This document shows, piece after piece, positions 30,912-44,300 of a stretch of 64,000 nt of DNA. Position 1 is the stretch's first letter. Each line of letters opens with the position of its first letter. The translations under genes were made by a program, and so were the position numbers. A model generated the notes under the pieces. That model was not told the origin of the DNA and did no database searches. It saw nothing but the letters and a program-made list of their open reading frames with translations. The DNA is taken from assembly GCA_029465975.1 (NCBI GenBank), contig CM055742.1, forward strand, positions 4,821,932-4,885,931, given 5' to 3'. This DNA is from Dallia pectoralis (Eukaryota > Chordata > Actinopteri > Esociformes > Umbridae).

Positions 30912-32169
30912 CCTGTGAAATGTCGTTTATTTCGTGTGTATGTGTGTGTGCGCGTGTTCGTGCCATTTCGCTTGTCTCTGTGCGTGCGTGCTAGGTTCCT
31001 CGGCCGCGTGCCCCCCGCTCTTCCCCCGCTCTTCCCCCGTACACCCCTCCTTCAAACGCCGGATGGACAGACACTCAGCGGAAGCTAATGGAATTCATAC
31101 GAGGACAGAGACCCTGCCTGATAAGCAATGCATATCAATAAGAAATAAAGCCCAGGGGGGAACGTACCACCACCTATTCTTCCATCTCTCTATCTCTCTC
31201 TCGTTACATCGCTACGAATGAAACTACTGCCTGAGGTCTCCCACCAGTGGCTGAGCTTTCCATCGGCCACGTAGCGCCTCTATAAATGCCCATGCATGCA
31301 CTCATTTGATCTCGTCCGATGGCTCAGACATCTTGTGATTTTGACGAGTGCATATAATGTGCGTTATTATCTAGGCTACATGTACCACTTGTAACTACTA
31401 TACTACAACGCCGGGGTAGTGGCCACAACTAAATCCAGACCAGGCGTAACCTAGGCAACAGCCTGCAGTGTATGCCAACCCGCGAAGGGTGTTCCTGGCA
31501 TTGTCCTCGCGCCAGGATTGTGGTTGGACTGGTTTGCACGTCGGCGCCGCAGGTCACAGGCGATGCCCGCTCGTCCACGCGGGTGTGACACAACCCGACC
31601 CGAGTCTGATGTTGGTGCTCAGCTAATATCGGACCAAATGTACTCATGATGACTAATGGATGAAATGAACGGGGGAGACGGGAGGAACGCCAGTGCAACT
31701 GCTGTGTGCGCCTGTGCGGGTGTCAGAGTGTAAAAATTATTAGCTGGCTGAGTTCTGAGAATTAGGTCAACTGGCAAATAACGACTGATGCCGGATCTCA
31801 GTACATGGGAGATAAACATGTACATCTGCGAAAAAGATCAACATCAATTCAGAGAAATAGGTCCCGCTGTCATATACATTCCATACAAGTAACTCGTTTG
31901 TTTTGGTTAATAACAGGACGTAAGCGGAAATATTTCCATAATAAAATCTGTTATATTATCACTCTAGCAGGACTTTTTCCATATATTCCAGCCTTTTGTT
32001 TCTTTGTACTGTGTCTGCCCTGCCCTCCATTGTGTCCATAGCTGTCTGTTGTGTATCTTTATCTGGTCTGAGGCATTTCTACTGTCACAGCAAATCAGTT
32101 CTCTGTCACAGACTAACAATCAGCCATGTTTTCCTGTCTCTGGAAAGGCTGCAGAGAGCTATTACGAGA
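30912..32169. other. Non-coding stretch, nothing recognised
   Basis: Short chance open frames on both strands; no exon or repeat family could be supported. Confidence 0.4.
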
Positions 32170-32585
32170 GGTGACCTCTTTCTCATCTTTTCCTCTTCTC
32201 TCTGCCTCTCCCTCCCTCTCTCTCGCTCTCTGTACATCCTTACCTCTCTCTCCCACTCTCTCTTTAACTCTCGATCCAGCTCTATCTCTGTCTCTCTCTC
32301 CCTCCCTTTACATCCCTACCTCTCTCTCCCACTCTCTTTGCTCTCTCTCTCTCTCTACATCTCTACGTTCCGTCCCTCTCTCTACGTCCCTCTCTCTCTA
32401 CATCTATACGTCCCTCCCTCACTCTCTCCAACTTTCTCTTTAGCACTCCCTCTCCCTCTATCTTTCCCACTCTCTCTTTAACTCTCCCTCCAGCTCTATC
32501 TCTCTTGCTCTCTCCATATCTCTACGCCCCCTCCCCTCTCCCTTTACATCTCAACCGCTCTCCATCTATCTACCTCCTCTTTTCT
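32170..32585 (+). repeat. CT-rich low-complexity tract
   Basis: Imperfect ctctctctccc and tacatctctacgtccctc units over about 400 bp. It is pyrimidine-rich on the plus strand, so long mirror-repeat segments could form triplex DNA. The Ser/Leu-rich open frames are by-products. Confidence 0.85.
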
Positions 32586-32717
32586 CTCTAACCATTTAGT
32601 ATTGTGTGGAGCACATTACACAGTGTGTGTGTGTGAGAGAAAGCGAGGTTGCATGTGCCTGCTTGCAACAATGTGTGTGTTGTAGTCATCTATAACAGTG
32701 ACACACTTTGCTTCCAG

Positions 32718-32764
32718 GCGTAGGCCGCTTTCGAGTCGTGACCAGCGAGATGGGAAAGGCCCGG
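32718..32764 (+). CDS. Weak candidate exon, 47 nt
   Basis: Bounded by ttgcttccag and gtgagt. In the phase-1 frame it reads VGRFRVVTSEMGKAR. The RFRV string resembles the RFx[V/I] motifs seen in WNK-type kinases, but the segment is very short and I see no partner exons nearby. It may be chance. Confidence 0.15.
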
Positions 32765-34699
32765 GTGAGTCCTTCGTTCTAACACTCATCTATGACCAAT
32801 ACATGATCAGGATATACGATCTCTCACTGCGCTAGTCTGGCTGTTTATGGTACAGAGAGCCTGGGGAAGAAAAACATGATTCACTCCCAGAAGCCTTTCA
32901 TTATCTGCCAAACAAACACACACACACACAGTCTGAGGAAGACATAATAATGACGAAGACAAACGTCGTCTACCTGCGCATTCAGTCAAACTCTGAGATG
33001 TGAGTCTCCGTTTGTTGCACAGATTCACTTTTGCTGTAAACTGCATGTTTTATGTCTGCTTAGTAAGACCTACAGCAGAGAGTAAAGCAGCATAGTGCTG
33101 AAAGCTCTAAGCTAACAATATTCTGTGGGCTTCTGTTACTGCCAATTTCCTCTCTCCTACAAATTCAAGTAGAACATACTTTCCCTTTGGCCATTTTTGG
33201 TGGTTGCGAAGGCTTGACCTCAGAGTAATGGTCTGATCTAGCAACAACGGGGCAAAGAGCTTTTCCGAATTTGAAAATGGCTGTTATTATTAGGAGAAAA
33301 ACCCACTTCCATCTGTCATTACACAGACACACCACAGCAGTTAACAGAAACCAGCACTCAATCTCTGCCTGCGACCTCTCACAGAACGGCAAAGCGTCCC
33401 ATCAATGGACGTTAGGTGGGCGTGTGTAAAACTATAAACTCATATTAAGTCTGGAACCACCTCGACACAGGGTCAGACCGTGTGAGGTGTCCAGGATTTC
33501 TCATAGGGTCTCTGCAAACAGAGAACAGAATTTAACAATAATGGGGTGTTCCTTCTCGTGGAATTGTGTTGGGAAACGTGTTGGGAAAAGACACAGCGGG
33601 AATGCACGGGAAAGGCATGGTTCCAGTGAGCGTCTCAACAGACAGAAGTGGCAGAATGGGCTCAAATGGAGCTAGTCCGGATGATAGCGGTGGAACAGTC
33701 AGAGAAACAGATGGAAGCCATTTGTTTTGTTGCTCACCCCCCCACCCCCACACCCCCGATCTGGTTTAGGAGGCCTCGTTGCTAATTGCGGGCAATCGGC
33801 GCCGCTACGTGGAAGAATCCCATGTCTTAATCGAGAACAGTCGTGGCACAACGCGCGTTTCCTCTGCATCCTGGTTAAAGATTCGGCGTGCAGAGCAGAC
33901 GTTTTATGGCACGTCTGTCATCGTTGTGTTGCCGACGTATTAGCAGTTTCATATTGAGCCCGAGTTTTCTATGTGCCCGAGACAAGTAGGACATCCGCCA
34001 ACATTGTTACGGGTTTCCTTTTATATTCTGTGACAGTCTGCAGCTTCCTCTGTTTACCTATGTGGTCTAATAATACAACTCCAATAAGCCCTGTTTTTCA
34101 GTGTGTGATTCTGATTCCTCTCATTTTGTCCGCATACTGAATTGAACCTGTAAACAGTAGCTATTCTGATTCGAAGACAGACAAAGCCAGCTAGGGCACT
34201 TTTTAATTTCCACACAAGGAATCCCTGCATGGGGAGGTTTTAGCTGCCTGGCCGCTGGAGCTATCCGCAGAGGCTTTTGGTTCATTTGTGTTTGTCTGGC
34301 CTGGAAATGCTCCCCCTCACTCCGAAAAATGTTCAGCTTTCCCTGGCTTAGCGCCAGAGTCAATGTCATGCTTCTCAGAATCACATTCTTTGGCGCTTAG
34401 TGATATCTCAGGGTTTCAGACTCGCTCCCCCTGGCAGATTAAGATACAGGACATGGAAAGACAAAGCAAAACAATGCCTGGCACACAGCCTTCTCCCAGC
34501 GCCGTGTTAGACGCAGCTCCAGGAAATTGCTTCATGCACAAATCGGTTGGTATGGATCTCCTGTGTTTAAATGTAGAAAACACAATTTAAGAAACCGGAA
34601 TATATATTTGACAGATGATAATTAACAATCCCATAAAACAAGTATAATTTCAATTGAGTGAGTGGCCTCCCGCTGGCCTCCCAATTTACTGGACGTTCC
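32765..34699. other. Non-coding stretch, nothing recognised
   Basis: No supported exon. It includes short C-rich runs near 33740-33760. AT content rises towards 34600. Confidence 0.4.
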
Positions 34700-35285
34700 A
34701 GGGAAAATATTTCCGACGTCACACTTCAGCGTCGACGTGAGAGAGAAACGTGTCGTCATATTCCTGCGACTCCCACTCCGGAGTGGGTCGGCGAACACAG
34801 AGCGCAGTGTGAATATTACTATCGCGTTTGTGGTGGCTTTGGAGAGGATCGAGTAGACCGAAGCTCCGACTCCTTTTCAGATCGTTTCCCCCCGTCAGTA
34901 TTGATCCCACACGGACTATACCATCCCCGCGGGGATTTTGTCGTCACTGGATAATCTTGAACTCTTGGTCGTATTGAAAACATGGATTTTTTTTTCGTAA
35001 TTTCTCGAAGCACAAACGAAAGTAGTGCGAGAGTGTCTTTAGATTAGTAGTAGTGTGACCGATGATAGAGTCGTGTGGAGGGTTACCTAGCCTGCTAACT
35101 GTTCTGCTGCCCAGGACACTCGGAGCGGAGGGAGACCCCAGCTGCAACACGGGCCGTCACCGTGACCCGAGCTCCGTCCCAAAAAAGGAGCTCTCCATAT
35201 TATTTCTGTACCCGGAGGTAACAACAAGCTGCATTGAGAGGAGCCGGAGTCAATTTTCCTGGGTGCTATTTTCCTTATTTTCGAG
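34700..35285 (+). other. Promoter and non-coding first exon of a downstream gene (possibly fbxw7)
   Basis: A CpG-rich island-like stretch with CRE-like elements (cgacgtcac 34714-34722, cgacgtga 34733-34740) runs into purine-rich UTR-like sequence. It ends at a strong donor, ttcgag|gtaagg, after 35285. Two perfect palindromes lie in it (34772-34787, 34923-34936). A frame starting with ATG at 35062 stays open to the donor (74 codons), but its composition is not protein-like, so I favour UTR. The identity rests only on synteny: FBXW7 is transcribed downstream of TMEM154 in the same direction in human and has a non-coding first exon. The 5' end cannot be placed. Confidence 0.5.
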
Positions 35286-38200
35286 GTAAGGGAACTACCG
35301 TTAACCCTGAATATCGTATATCCATATGATACAGCAGCACAGAGAGCGGTTGGGCCATGCAGCCACACACACAGCAGAATGATTAGCGCGAGCGAGGTGG
35401 GCTAGTAGCCATGCCAACCAGTAGCCATGCCAACCATCTGTACTAAGGGGTTGTCACGTCACAATGAAGCGGTTTGTAAACATTGTCTCTGCATATGACC
35501 TGTGTATGAGCGAATATAACGTGCGGTTGTGGGGGTTTTCTGTAGCCGCGACTAGAGACTGATGATGTAAATAACACGAGCAGCCTGACCAAGCTACCTT
35601 CACTGCTGGTAGCTAGCAATCTTCTCCTGGACTTTAACTAACTAACAAGCACCGTACCTCATGTTGCCTTGCTAACTAACGCTAACGGTGTCAGTAATAA
35701 CACGCACATTGCAAGAGTTGCGTATTTGTATTGAGCTTGTTGTCGCCGTTTCCTGGTGTTGTTGACAGTGTTTATCTTAGTGTTTCTCTGATTGCATATG
35801 TTTGCTGTTGTTGTGTAGGTAGGGTATGTGAACTGGCTATCACAGTCTAGCTAACGCCGCTTACTTGTACAACACTGTCCACGCAAGTGTCACTAACCAG
35901 CCTCATGTCATGTTCACATGCCCAAACTAAAGGACTCCCTTAAGTGTGGAGTAACATGACCGTATAGAATGCAGTTAATGACGATACACACCAAGTTACA
36001 TTTGGTGTGTTGTTAGCTGATTTTCACAAGTCTTTCATCACTTGGAGGTTGTTTTCCGAGTACCGTGATAGTTGTTATATGAGAAACGCTTTGGAGTTCT
36101 GCATGAGGAGGTATGGTTTGTGCACGCAGGCTCCTGTGCACGCAGGCATCTGATTCGAGGTCGTAACAAGCCACCATTAGTTATATCATAACAAATGCAA
36201 CGCCTTATTTTGACGTGTGTGCAATTGAAGCTTGCGTCCGAAGAAACACGATCTCGCTATGCATTTGGACTATTTCAACCATGTCTGGAAATATCGCGAC
36301 AATCTGTCAAATTTGAGCGTCTTCTCCTACAGCCGCGCGTGTCGATGTTTTTGCCACATCGTGATTGATTATCGAAGGTTGAAGAAATATCTCCAATGTT
36401 TGTTTGCAAACACTGACTAACATTGACCTCGTGTACTACTGATAATGGGTAGTGGACGATGTGTTTGATGTACCACTGTAGTATTGTATTGGTGTTACTT
36501 GACCGGTGTGGCCCAGGGGAACAACGTTATGACGCTGTTATGAGGCTTTTGGGTGGTGCGAGGAGAAGACATGCATTTCGTTGTCAAATATAAGTACTGC
36601 TATAAAACGTATTCTCTTTCAGAATGTGTCAGTTTCCTTACAAAAGGGAACTAAGTCACTTCACTCCATGTGATATTCACAGTTAAATTGTGTTCTTTTT
36701 ATGGTGGTAAGCTGTTCTATGGTGACATCTGCACCTCGAAGACTTATCCTGTCGTCCTATCGTTCAAGGTTAGGTGACAGGCCCTGGACCTTAAACCCAT
36801 TCTTCTGGTATCATTCTCTTTTAGGGAGGATGGAACTCAGACTTGGACCAGGTGAGGGTAGTTAATCAACAAGTAGGAATAAAAACAGAGAGCTGTTTGG
36901 GTTCGAAGCCCTCCCCTGTAGACCCAGAGTCCTGTCTGGATGGAGCGTGGCCCTCCCCTGTAGACCCAGAGTCCTGTCTGGATGGAACTCTCACCCTTTC
37001 TGCATTTGGTTTTTCCCTTTCTCCTTTCCTGCTCAAATGAACCCTTTCTCTCTGAAATACCCAGGAGCTCTCTGGCTCTTTCTCTACTTCCTCTTCCTGT
37101 AAAGGGACTCTCATGTCCTTGTATAACTCCTTGAAACGTCGACCCTCCACTGAATTGCACGCAAACGAAAGAACGAGGGAAGAGACAGGATGCCCTTAAA
37201 GTCTCAAAGAGACATCCACAACAATACTTTACTTTCCCTCGCTAATTGCCGGCAGGATGCGAGACAGCTGAACCAATGTTTTTCTGTGTATTGTACAGTA
37301 GGTGAATAACAAAAAAACTTTGCAACTATTGAGATTATGCCCTCCTTCCTGTGAATTTATCTGGGAGAATAATCATCTCAAGTCTTTGATATGGTCTGAC
37401 TTAATGCCTCTTTGAGTTCCTGTATAAAGTCAAACGGCCTGGTTCTTCAATTCCCTCTAAATGAATAGCCTTTGTTGTGGAATGGTGATTTATTCCAGGG
37501 GGTTTGCATCATTGCCCAGCACTGATAACCCAATAATTGCCGCTGCTCTCGCTGCTTAAAACATCTCAACACACGCACACACAAAATCCTCTGTCATTAC
37601 AGCTTGTCCTGGGGGAGTCGCAGTGTATCAGCCGGTCACAAATCAGTAACAACAGAGTATTGGAGCCATTTTAAATGCCAACAACAGACCGGGCAGTCGT
37701 GCGACATGAAGACTAGTTGTGTAACGCACTGGCGTGATTCCTACACAAGGCAGCACAGTGAGAAGTGGTGTTTTGATGCTACACGCGATCCTTCACGGTA
37801 GGAGTCATGTCTCAGTATAATAAGCAGATGTGATGCTTTCTAGATCCATTGGCTCTGGCTCATGCTAACTGACACCTCCAACTGACACTCAATTGCAAAA
37901 GAGCCATACGCCAAGGTCCACTATGCCCCCCCCCCTCTTGTGACCCGTGGCTGTTGCTGACTGGGTCTTGCTAAAAGCATTCTCCTCCGTGGCACCGTGT
38001 CACTTCCTGGCTTTTAAGTAGATGTAGCCAAGGCACCGGGGAGATTAAAGAGGGGCGGACGAACATGGGACCCTGCCTTTCTTCAGCTCTCTTGATGTGC
38101 AGGTGTAGGACTATGTATTTATGGCCGTGGGTATCAGGAATTGTGGTCTTGGGGATTAGGAGGCTCGCCAGACCACTTCACTCCTATTCTCAAGTGAAGA

Positions 38201-39653
38201 CAGATCTGTCTGGCTTATCAGGACGGCCCTGGAGTGACCCTGACATACTGTCGGTCCTTGGAAACAACATTTTCAATGCCTGAAGACGGACATCTTGTTA
38301 TTTCATCATAGCCAGGATCACCTTCTCTTAAAAAGAAAGCATTAGCAGATCAAAACAAAAAAACATTACCTTATCCTTATTAACCGTCCCACTGCCCTGC
38401 ATACTGATATATTTCTATTAAACCCGGTGTCATAAAAAACGGCTGCAGAGACTCAATCCAGTCCGGTGTAAGACACCAGTGACTCCGTCTTTTTCTGTGC
38501 CGTCGCGTATGTCCCAGCGCCGCCCGGCAGCTCTGCGTGGGTAAGCAGGGAGGACCGTGTAAATTATTCAGAGGCATACTGCGCCTCGGCCGTGTGGCGA
38601 TCACTCGATGGAGTCTGGCGAGGCGGCTTTGAAGTGGCTTTCTAGAGTCGCCGGCCTCACCGGCTTCTCCCTGGGGAACCATGTTTGCCAGCAACTAAAC
38701 AGAGCCTCTTGCCAGTGCTCTTAAACGAAGCAATGCAAACAAACAAGTGTGAGAGTGTCAGTGCCATCTTTCCACCGCAGAGATCTCTTTGATTCCTTAG
38801 GAATCCGCTGGCTTCAAAGCGACTCTGAATGATTTATTCGTTGTTCGCCGTGTACACAGTCGGCTTCTCTTTCTGACGTGGGGGAAACGATGCCAGCGTA
38901 TAGGCTGTGCAAAATACTGCTCTGCCCAGCCAAAATTTGTCCACCCATTGAATGGGGCAGTCTTGGACACCCAGCCCCCATGGCTTGAGATGGATTGAAT
39001 GGCGTCACCCGACCCCATTGCAAATATTGAAATCCCCCTTCACTCTTTGCACATTTGGCCGTCTGCTGTTTTGCCTCAAAGTTTCTGAGAGGATTACCTC
39101 GGCAAATGAGGAGCTGAAACGGAGCGAAAGGGGAACCCCGGGAAATGTCCACGCCTCTCACCGTTTGCCGCTGATACCCTTTTTCTTCTTTTCTTCTCTT
39201 CAGCGTTGAATGTCGTCACCGGCTGAAATGACGATGATGTCATATTTTCGACTGGCCCATAAAATGAAAAGTGTCAGATGGGCAGAAGAACACTGACACT
39301 GGACAGGGGAAGACTAAAGAAGTATTATAGACAGACACGCAGAAGGGATTAGGAAGGTTGAACCTGGCTCATCGTTCTCGGTTAAAATCATAGCTTTTCC
39401 ATTTTCCTGTCCTTGGCACATCGTAATTGGCGGCACTCTAACGGCGAAGCCTCAGGCGGTGGCTGGCCTTGGGCAGCTGTAGAGGCCTCTCCCAGCAGGC
39501 TGTGCCTAGGTGGCTTCCTCTAGCTTTTATGTATTTTTTGTGGTACAAAAGAAAATAGAAACTAAAAGCCTGTGAGCTTACTCAGTTGTAATTAAAGTAG
39601 TGCAGCCATAGTTAACATGGTTAATTCAAACTGTATTCAAGGTTTTGTGGATA
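35286..39653. other. Non-coding stretch, probably intron
   Basis: Long intron-like sequence. It holds a 42-bp duplication at 36907-36990. Open frames on both strands are short and lack splice support. C-rich run near 37927. Confidence 0.45.
36907..36990 (+). repeat. 42-bp direct duplication
   Basis: Two nearly identical tandem 42-bp copies beginning gccctcccctgtagaccc and ending gtctggatgga. Confidence 0.9.
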
Positions 39654-40146
39654 CTGTCTTAGAGCTGTGCTGCTGGACTGTCTTAGAGCTGTGCTGCTGG
39701 TCTGTCCTAGAGCTGTGCTGCTGGTCTGTCTTAGCGCTGTGCTGCTGGACTGTCTTAGCGCTGCGCTGCTGGACTGTCTTAGAGCTGTGCTGCCGGGTCT
39801 GTCTTAGAGCTGTGCTGCCGGTCTGTCTTAGAGCTGTGCTGCCGGACTGTCTTAGCGCTGTGCTGCCGGTCTGTCTTAGAGCTGTGCTGCCGGGTCTGTC
39901 TTAGAGCTGTTCTGCCGGTCTGTCTTAGAGCTGTTCTGCCGGTCTGTCTTAGAGCTGTGCTGCCGGACTGTCTTAGAGCTGTGCTGCCGGACTGTCTTAG
40001 AGCTGTGCTGCCGGACTGTCTTAGAGCTGTGCTGCCGGACTGTCTTAGAGCTGTGCTGCCGGACTGTCTTAGAGCTGTGCTGCCGGACCGTTTTAGAGCT
40101 GTGCTGCCGGACTGTCTTAGAGCTGTGCTGCCGGACCGTCTTAGAG
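39654..40146 (+). repeat. 24-bp minisatellite, about 20 copies
   Basis: The unit is ctgtcttagagctgtgctgc plus cgga, with tgga, cggt and cgggt variants and an agcgct form. The 5' copies carry ctgctg and the 3' copies ctgccg, showing a gradient of turnover. Most units keep the 24-bp length; a few are 25 bp. Confidence 0.95.
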
Positions 40147-40250
40147 TCTTTTCATTCCTCATCCTCATCTCATGCCCAAACACAATTACACCCTCAGCCC
40201 TTTCTCATCCATCTCATCTTAGCCCCCATCCTCAAAAGCAATCCCCTGTA

Positions 40251-40251
40251 C

Positions 40252-40281
<30 letters not shown>
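40251..40281 (+). repeat. (CA)n microsatellite
   Basis: About 14 CA units. Confidence 0.9.
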
Positions 40282-40283
<2 letters not shown>

Positions 40284-41083
40284 TGAGAGGATGTTCTCAT
40301 GGAAACGCCTGTCTTTGTGAACGGAGGGGCCTCCCTGACCAGCACTGGTCATAGGCGGCAGGCCAACCATCCACATAAAGGAGAGGTACTGGCCGGCCAC
40401 TGTCTTTACCCGTTGCCAGTTCGGGTGATCCATCTGTCTATTGGTTTATCAGCGCGTTTGCCAGAATGATACCGGTGATTGTGATTTATTTTTCCAAAAT
40501 AAAGGTTTTATTAGTCAATACCAGAAATATCTTAGTTGCGTGCAGTTTTACCAGCTTTATTTGGGCAAACCCAAATCGTTAGCCTATATAATTAAAGTGT
40601 AGTGTTCATGTGGGATTGTTGTGCAATAGTTGTATGTCAAGCTCTCACAAAGTAATTGCCAGTAGGAACGACATGTGCTTCCCCCGAGCTAGGTTTCTTG
40701 TCTGTCACATGCGTCACACTCACGTATGAATGGTCGTCTACTGAAAGCTCCCATCACCCCCCTTACTGATTGGCCGAGTAGGGGAGTCCTCTGTGGCTGC
40801 GCCCCTATAATCATAGACCTCAGACGTCTGAAAGGTTTTCCTTGTTGTTTGGGTTCGTGCACTTTTTTTGAAGATAGTCCAGATTTTTTTTTCCACCGTT
40901 GAAAACTCCCAACTGAGAGACCAGGCCAATTCTTGCATAATTTGGCCGGCTCCTGTGGATGTGATGTAACGTTTCCACAGCGACCACACATAAACAATAG
41001 AGAGCAGTTTTAGCGTGACCACTCTGTGACGTTGCCTAGTTGAACACAATGCCACTGGTCGTGCAGTTTGGAGCCACAACAGT
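40282..41083. other. Non-coding stretch, nothing recognised
   Basis: No exon or repeat could be supported. Confidence 0.4.
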
Positions 41084-41335
41084 TATGTGTGTGTGTGTGT
41101 GTTTCTGGAGGCTGTGTACACATTACACATGCTCAAACTGAGGTGGAGCTGTGTGTGTGTACTTGTCTGCCTGCCTGTCTGTCTGTCTGTCTTTGTGTCT
41201 GTCTGTGTCTGTTTGTCTTTGTGTCTGTCTGTCTCTGTGTCTGTCTGTCACCGTGTCTGTGTTTCTGTGTGTTTCTGTCCATCTGTGCGTTTCTGTCTCT
41301 CGGTCTGTCTGTTTTTGTGTGTGTGTCTCTGACAG
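41084..41335 (+). repeat. (GT)n and (CTGT)n low-complexity tract
   Basis: A GT run at 41084-41103 and a longer imperfect tgtctgtctgtc / tgtgtctgt tract at 41148-41335. Cys/Val/Leu-rich open frames through it are artefacts. Confidence 0.9.
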
Positions 41336-44300
41336 GATATGTCACTGTCTTTCACGCTCTCTTGTCTTTCTCCTCTTTTATCCATGTCCTCCACCTCTCC
41401 CTCTCTCTCCCTCACACTCTCCAGTCCTCCACACTACCCTCCTCAATCCCCTCCTCAGAGCAGCCAGACTTTCTCTCCAACACATGGCCACCATCTGCTT
41501 TCCAGATTACTCTCCATTCCACTACAAGGAAAGCCAGCCTGCCCAACCACAAGGCGTCCCGCTGCCATCTCGTGTCTTTCTGAACGGCGTAGTTACCGTG
41601 TGTTTTGTTTCATTCCTTCTTAGCGGGATGAAGTCTGCAGGATTTTTCACTCTGACGTGGCAGCTCCAAATACCCCCCTCCCCCATGACTCTCATCTCCT
41701 TTTTCTGGGAGTCTGTGGGCTCAGTACTTCAAAGACACAGGCGCTCTGCAGTGCTCAAGATAACATATCCAGACACCTCGCTGCTGGACCGCCCAATCCA
41801 GAGGTTTACGGGTCCGCTTGTTCTTTCTTTGTCATGCAGCGTAAAACCGAGGTGTTTAATAGTGTGTGTGTGTCTCTTTGTGTCTGCTCCAAACAGCTGG
41901 CTGGCAGTCCAACGATACACTCACTGTTAACTCGGCTAGAGCGAAGCTAGAGGAGGTTTTTGGTAAAAGGGGATTGTTTCCTCTCCTTCCCGCTCTTCCC
42001 TATGCAAGGGGGAATACTTGGCTCACGTGGTTTTATCTCGGCACTTTGTTCTGTAAAGATTGCCTCTCACCTTTCTCCATTCAGTGCTGTTCAATACTAC
42101 AGTGTTCGTGTTTCATACACACTTAATTGTTTACGTCGGCTTCCTGAGAGAAATACAAGAAGGAGAAGAAATCAGTTTATCGACTCAACCGTTTGTGGTC
42201 TTGAATTTGGCACATTACGTAACATACCAGTCGGAGCCCTTTCTGGTTACTCCATTTCGTCTTTATACCCCAAGTCGGGCACCGTTGTGTGACACCTGTT
42301 GCCTCATCACAGTTGCCATGGCAGCAGGTTATCCTTGCCTTTCAATTCCCCCCCGTGATTTCCTCTGGGATGCAGCACCTTGCGTTATTCTCTTCCCCGC
42401 GACATGTTTCAACCCACTCTGTATTCCCCCCCGCGGCCCGGTAAACACTCATTATCTGTGCGTGCTGGCGTGTCCACCCCGCGGCTGTAACTCAACAAAT
42501 GCGCGTCTGCCGGGGGGACGGGGATTCGGGTCCCGACCCGCTCTGTAGTGCTGGCCGGGAGGGCACGCGCCCGAGTCGGGGAAGCTTCGCCTGCCGTGCC
42601 TGGTAGGGCTTGGAGTGCCGGAGTGAATAATGCGCGTGTTTGGTCTGGAGTGGATAACGAGTGTGTTATGTAAATGTCGCTCGTTAAAAGGCGGCTGTGA
42701 GGTTGGGACCACGGCGCGGTTTGGGGATGATTTATGGCTTTTCGACGGGCTGAATGACAGCCTGCTGGGCTCAGGACTGTGTTGCACGTGGATGTAAGGC
42801 CTGTGAATGACTCCTGGTTTTTCTGCTTTGTTTGAATTAACTTTTGGTTTATTTTGGTCTACCGCCGATGATTTGGTGCCTGTATTTGTGCTAGTTCACA
42901 TTTGTAAAACGTACCAGGTCCTTGTTAACCTGCACATGACTGCTTATATTGCAATAACCCTGTCATAGGAGTAGCTGTGTATAGATTATTTTTTAAAAGT
43001 GAATATCCAGTATGGGACTCGATTGAATCCAAACATTTATTTCATTAAATAAATTTGTACCTTTGGTGAGATAATGACACTTGTTCTGGAAAATGTGTTG
43101 TTGGTGCCAACACAGATGCTTTGCTCCGTGGTACCGTTTTCTTACACAGGATTCCCTCACACAACGCGAGAGAGACAGAAACGCTAAATACTCCGCAGTT
43201 TGCATAATAATTTCCAGCCAAAACATCTTTGCACTTCTCTGCAAGTTTATACGACAAAGTCAACCGTTTCGATTCTCCTTTGTTATGTTATAACGGAAGT
43301 CTATAGCGTGACACAATATGGAGAAAGTGAAGTTGTCGGAATGCTTTTTCAAGGCACTCTGTGTAAATTATCAGAGTCTGTGTGTGTGTGTACATGTACA
43401 TATTTTCACCTGCTTATCAGTGTCTAAATCTGCCTTTTTTGCATCCTTATGAGTACAAGTCGCAACAACAAGCCTATGTTTAGATCCGGGTTTTTGTAAT
43501 TTGTTGTCTTGCCGACGTCCTGAAGTACCATTTGTGGATTCCTACGGTTTCATGTCATGGGATTTGTCATTAATGGCCACCCGCTATTCCCCGTCTCCCG
43601 CCATCCGACGAGCTGTCGTGCAGATCGACCCCCGTGTGATTGGGTTTTTTCCTCCTGGGTTTGATACTTGGCAGGGGAATGTAGACAGGTTGTGTACGAT
43701 CCAAATACCAAAAGTGGTTTCGTTTGTCCGTTTGGATTATTTTCTGTCCCAAAACACATGCTACCTACTGATGTTGCATGGTGATGTGTTTCTGGTTCCC
43801 GGGGCCTGACGAGGCAGCAGTGTGCTATGGCGTCTGTTGCACTGCGTCACGCAGAGACCTCAATGTCTGACGAGCTATTAGGTGATTATTTGTATTTGCA
43901 TAATCCCGTTATTGAAAACTGGTAGAGTCGAACACTTCCGCGCTATCTAACTTGCTAATCGCAACAGGGCTGGATAATCTCCTTTATTGTTTTTTTGGGG
44001 GGCCTGTGCCACACACTCGGGATCCAAACGGAACAAATAATTTCTCTCTGTGGGTGAGAGGTCCTGGTTTTTACCCAATATGACCTTTTCTTTGTCTCAG
44101 GGATCATTTAATAATATCTAGATGATGTTAATGTGGATGTTCGTTGTCACCTTTCTGGGGGAAACATCCATTATATAATTAGGAAGTGGGGTGTCTTTGT
44201 TCTGGTCACACTATCCCCTACATGGGGTTAGCAAATATCACAAGCTTGACATGAAATATTCAGACGTGAAGGGAATGCACAGTACACTGTCTACAGCACA

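Noticed and set aside
35062..35285. A 74-codon open frame running to the donor at 35285
   Set aside because: Composition and lack of similarity fit an untranslated first exon better; kept only as a remark under that feature.
36837..37160. Minus-strand frames of 94-107 codons
   Set aside because: They include the 42-bp duplication, and two overlapping frames are open equally; no splice support.
41068..41930. Open frames of 171 and 259 codons
   Set aside because: They owe their length to the GT/CTGT low-complexity tract and unique sequence without stops; overlapping frames are equally long.
43501..43809. A 102-codon open frame
   Set aside because: No domain, no codon bias and no splice or start context; opposing frames of similar length overlap it.
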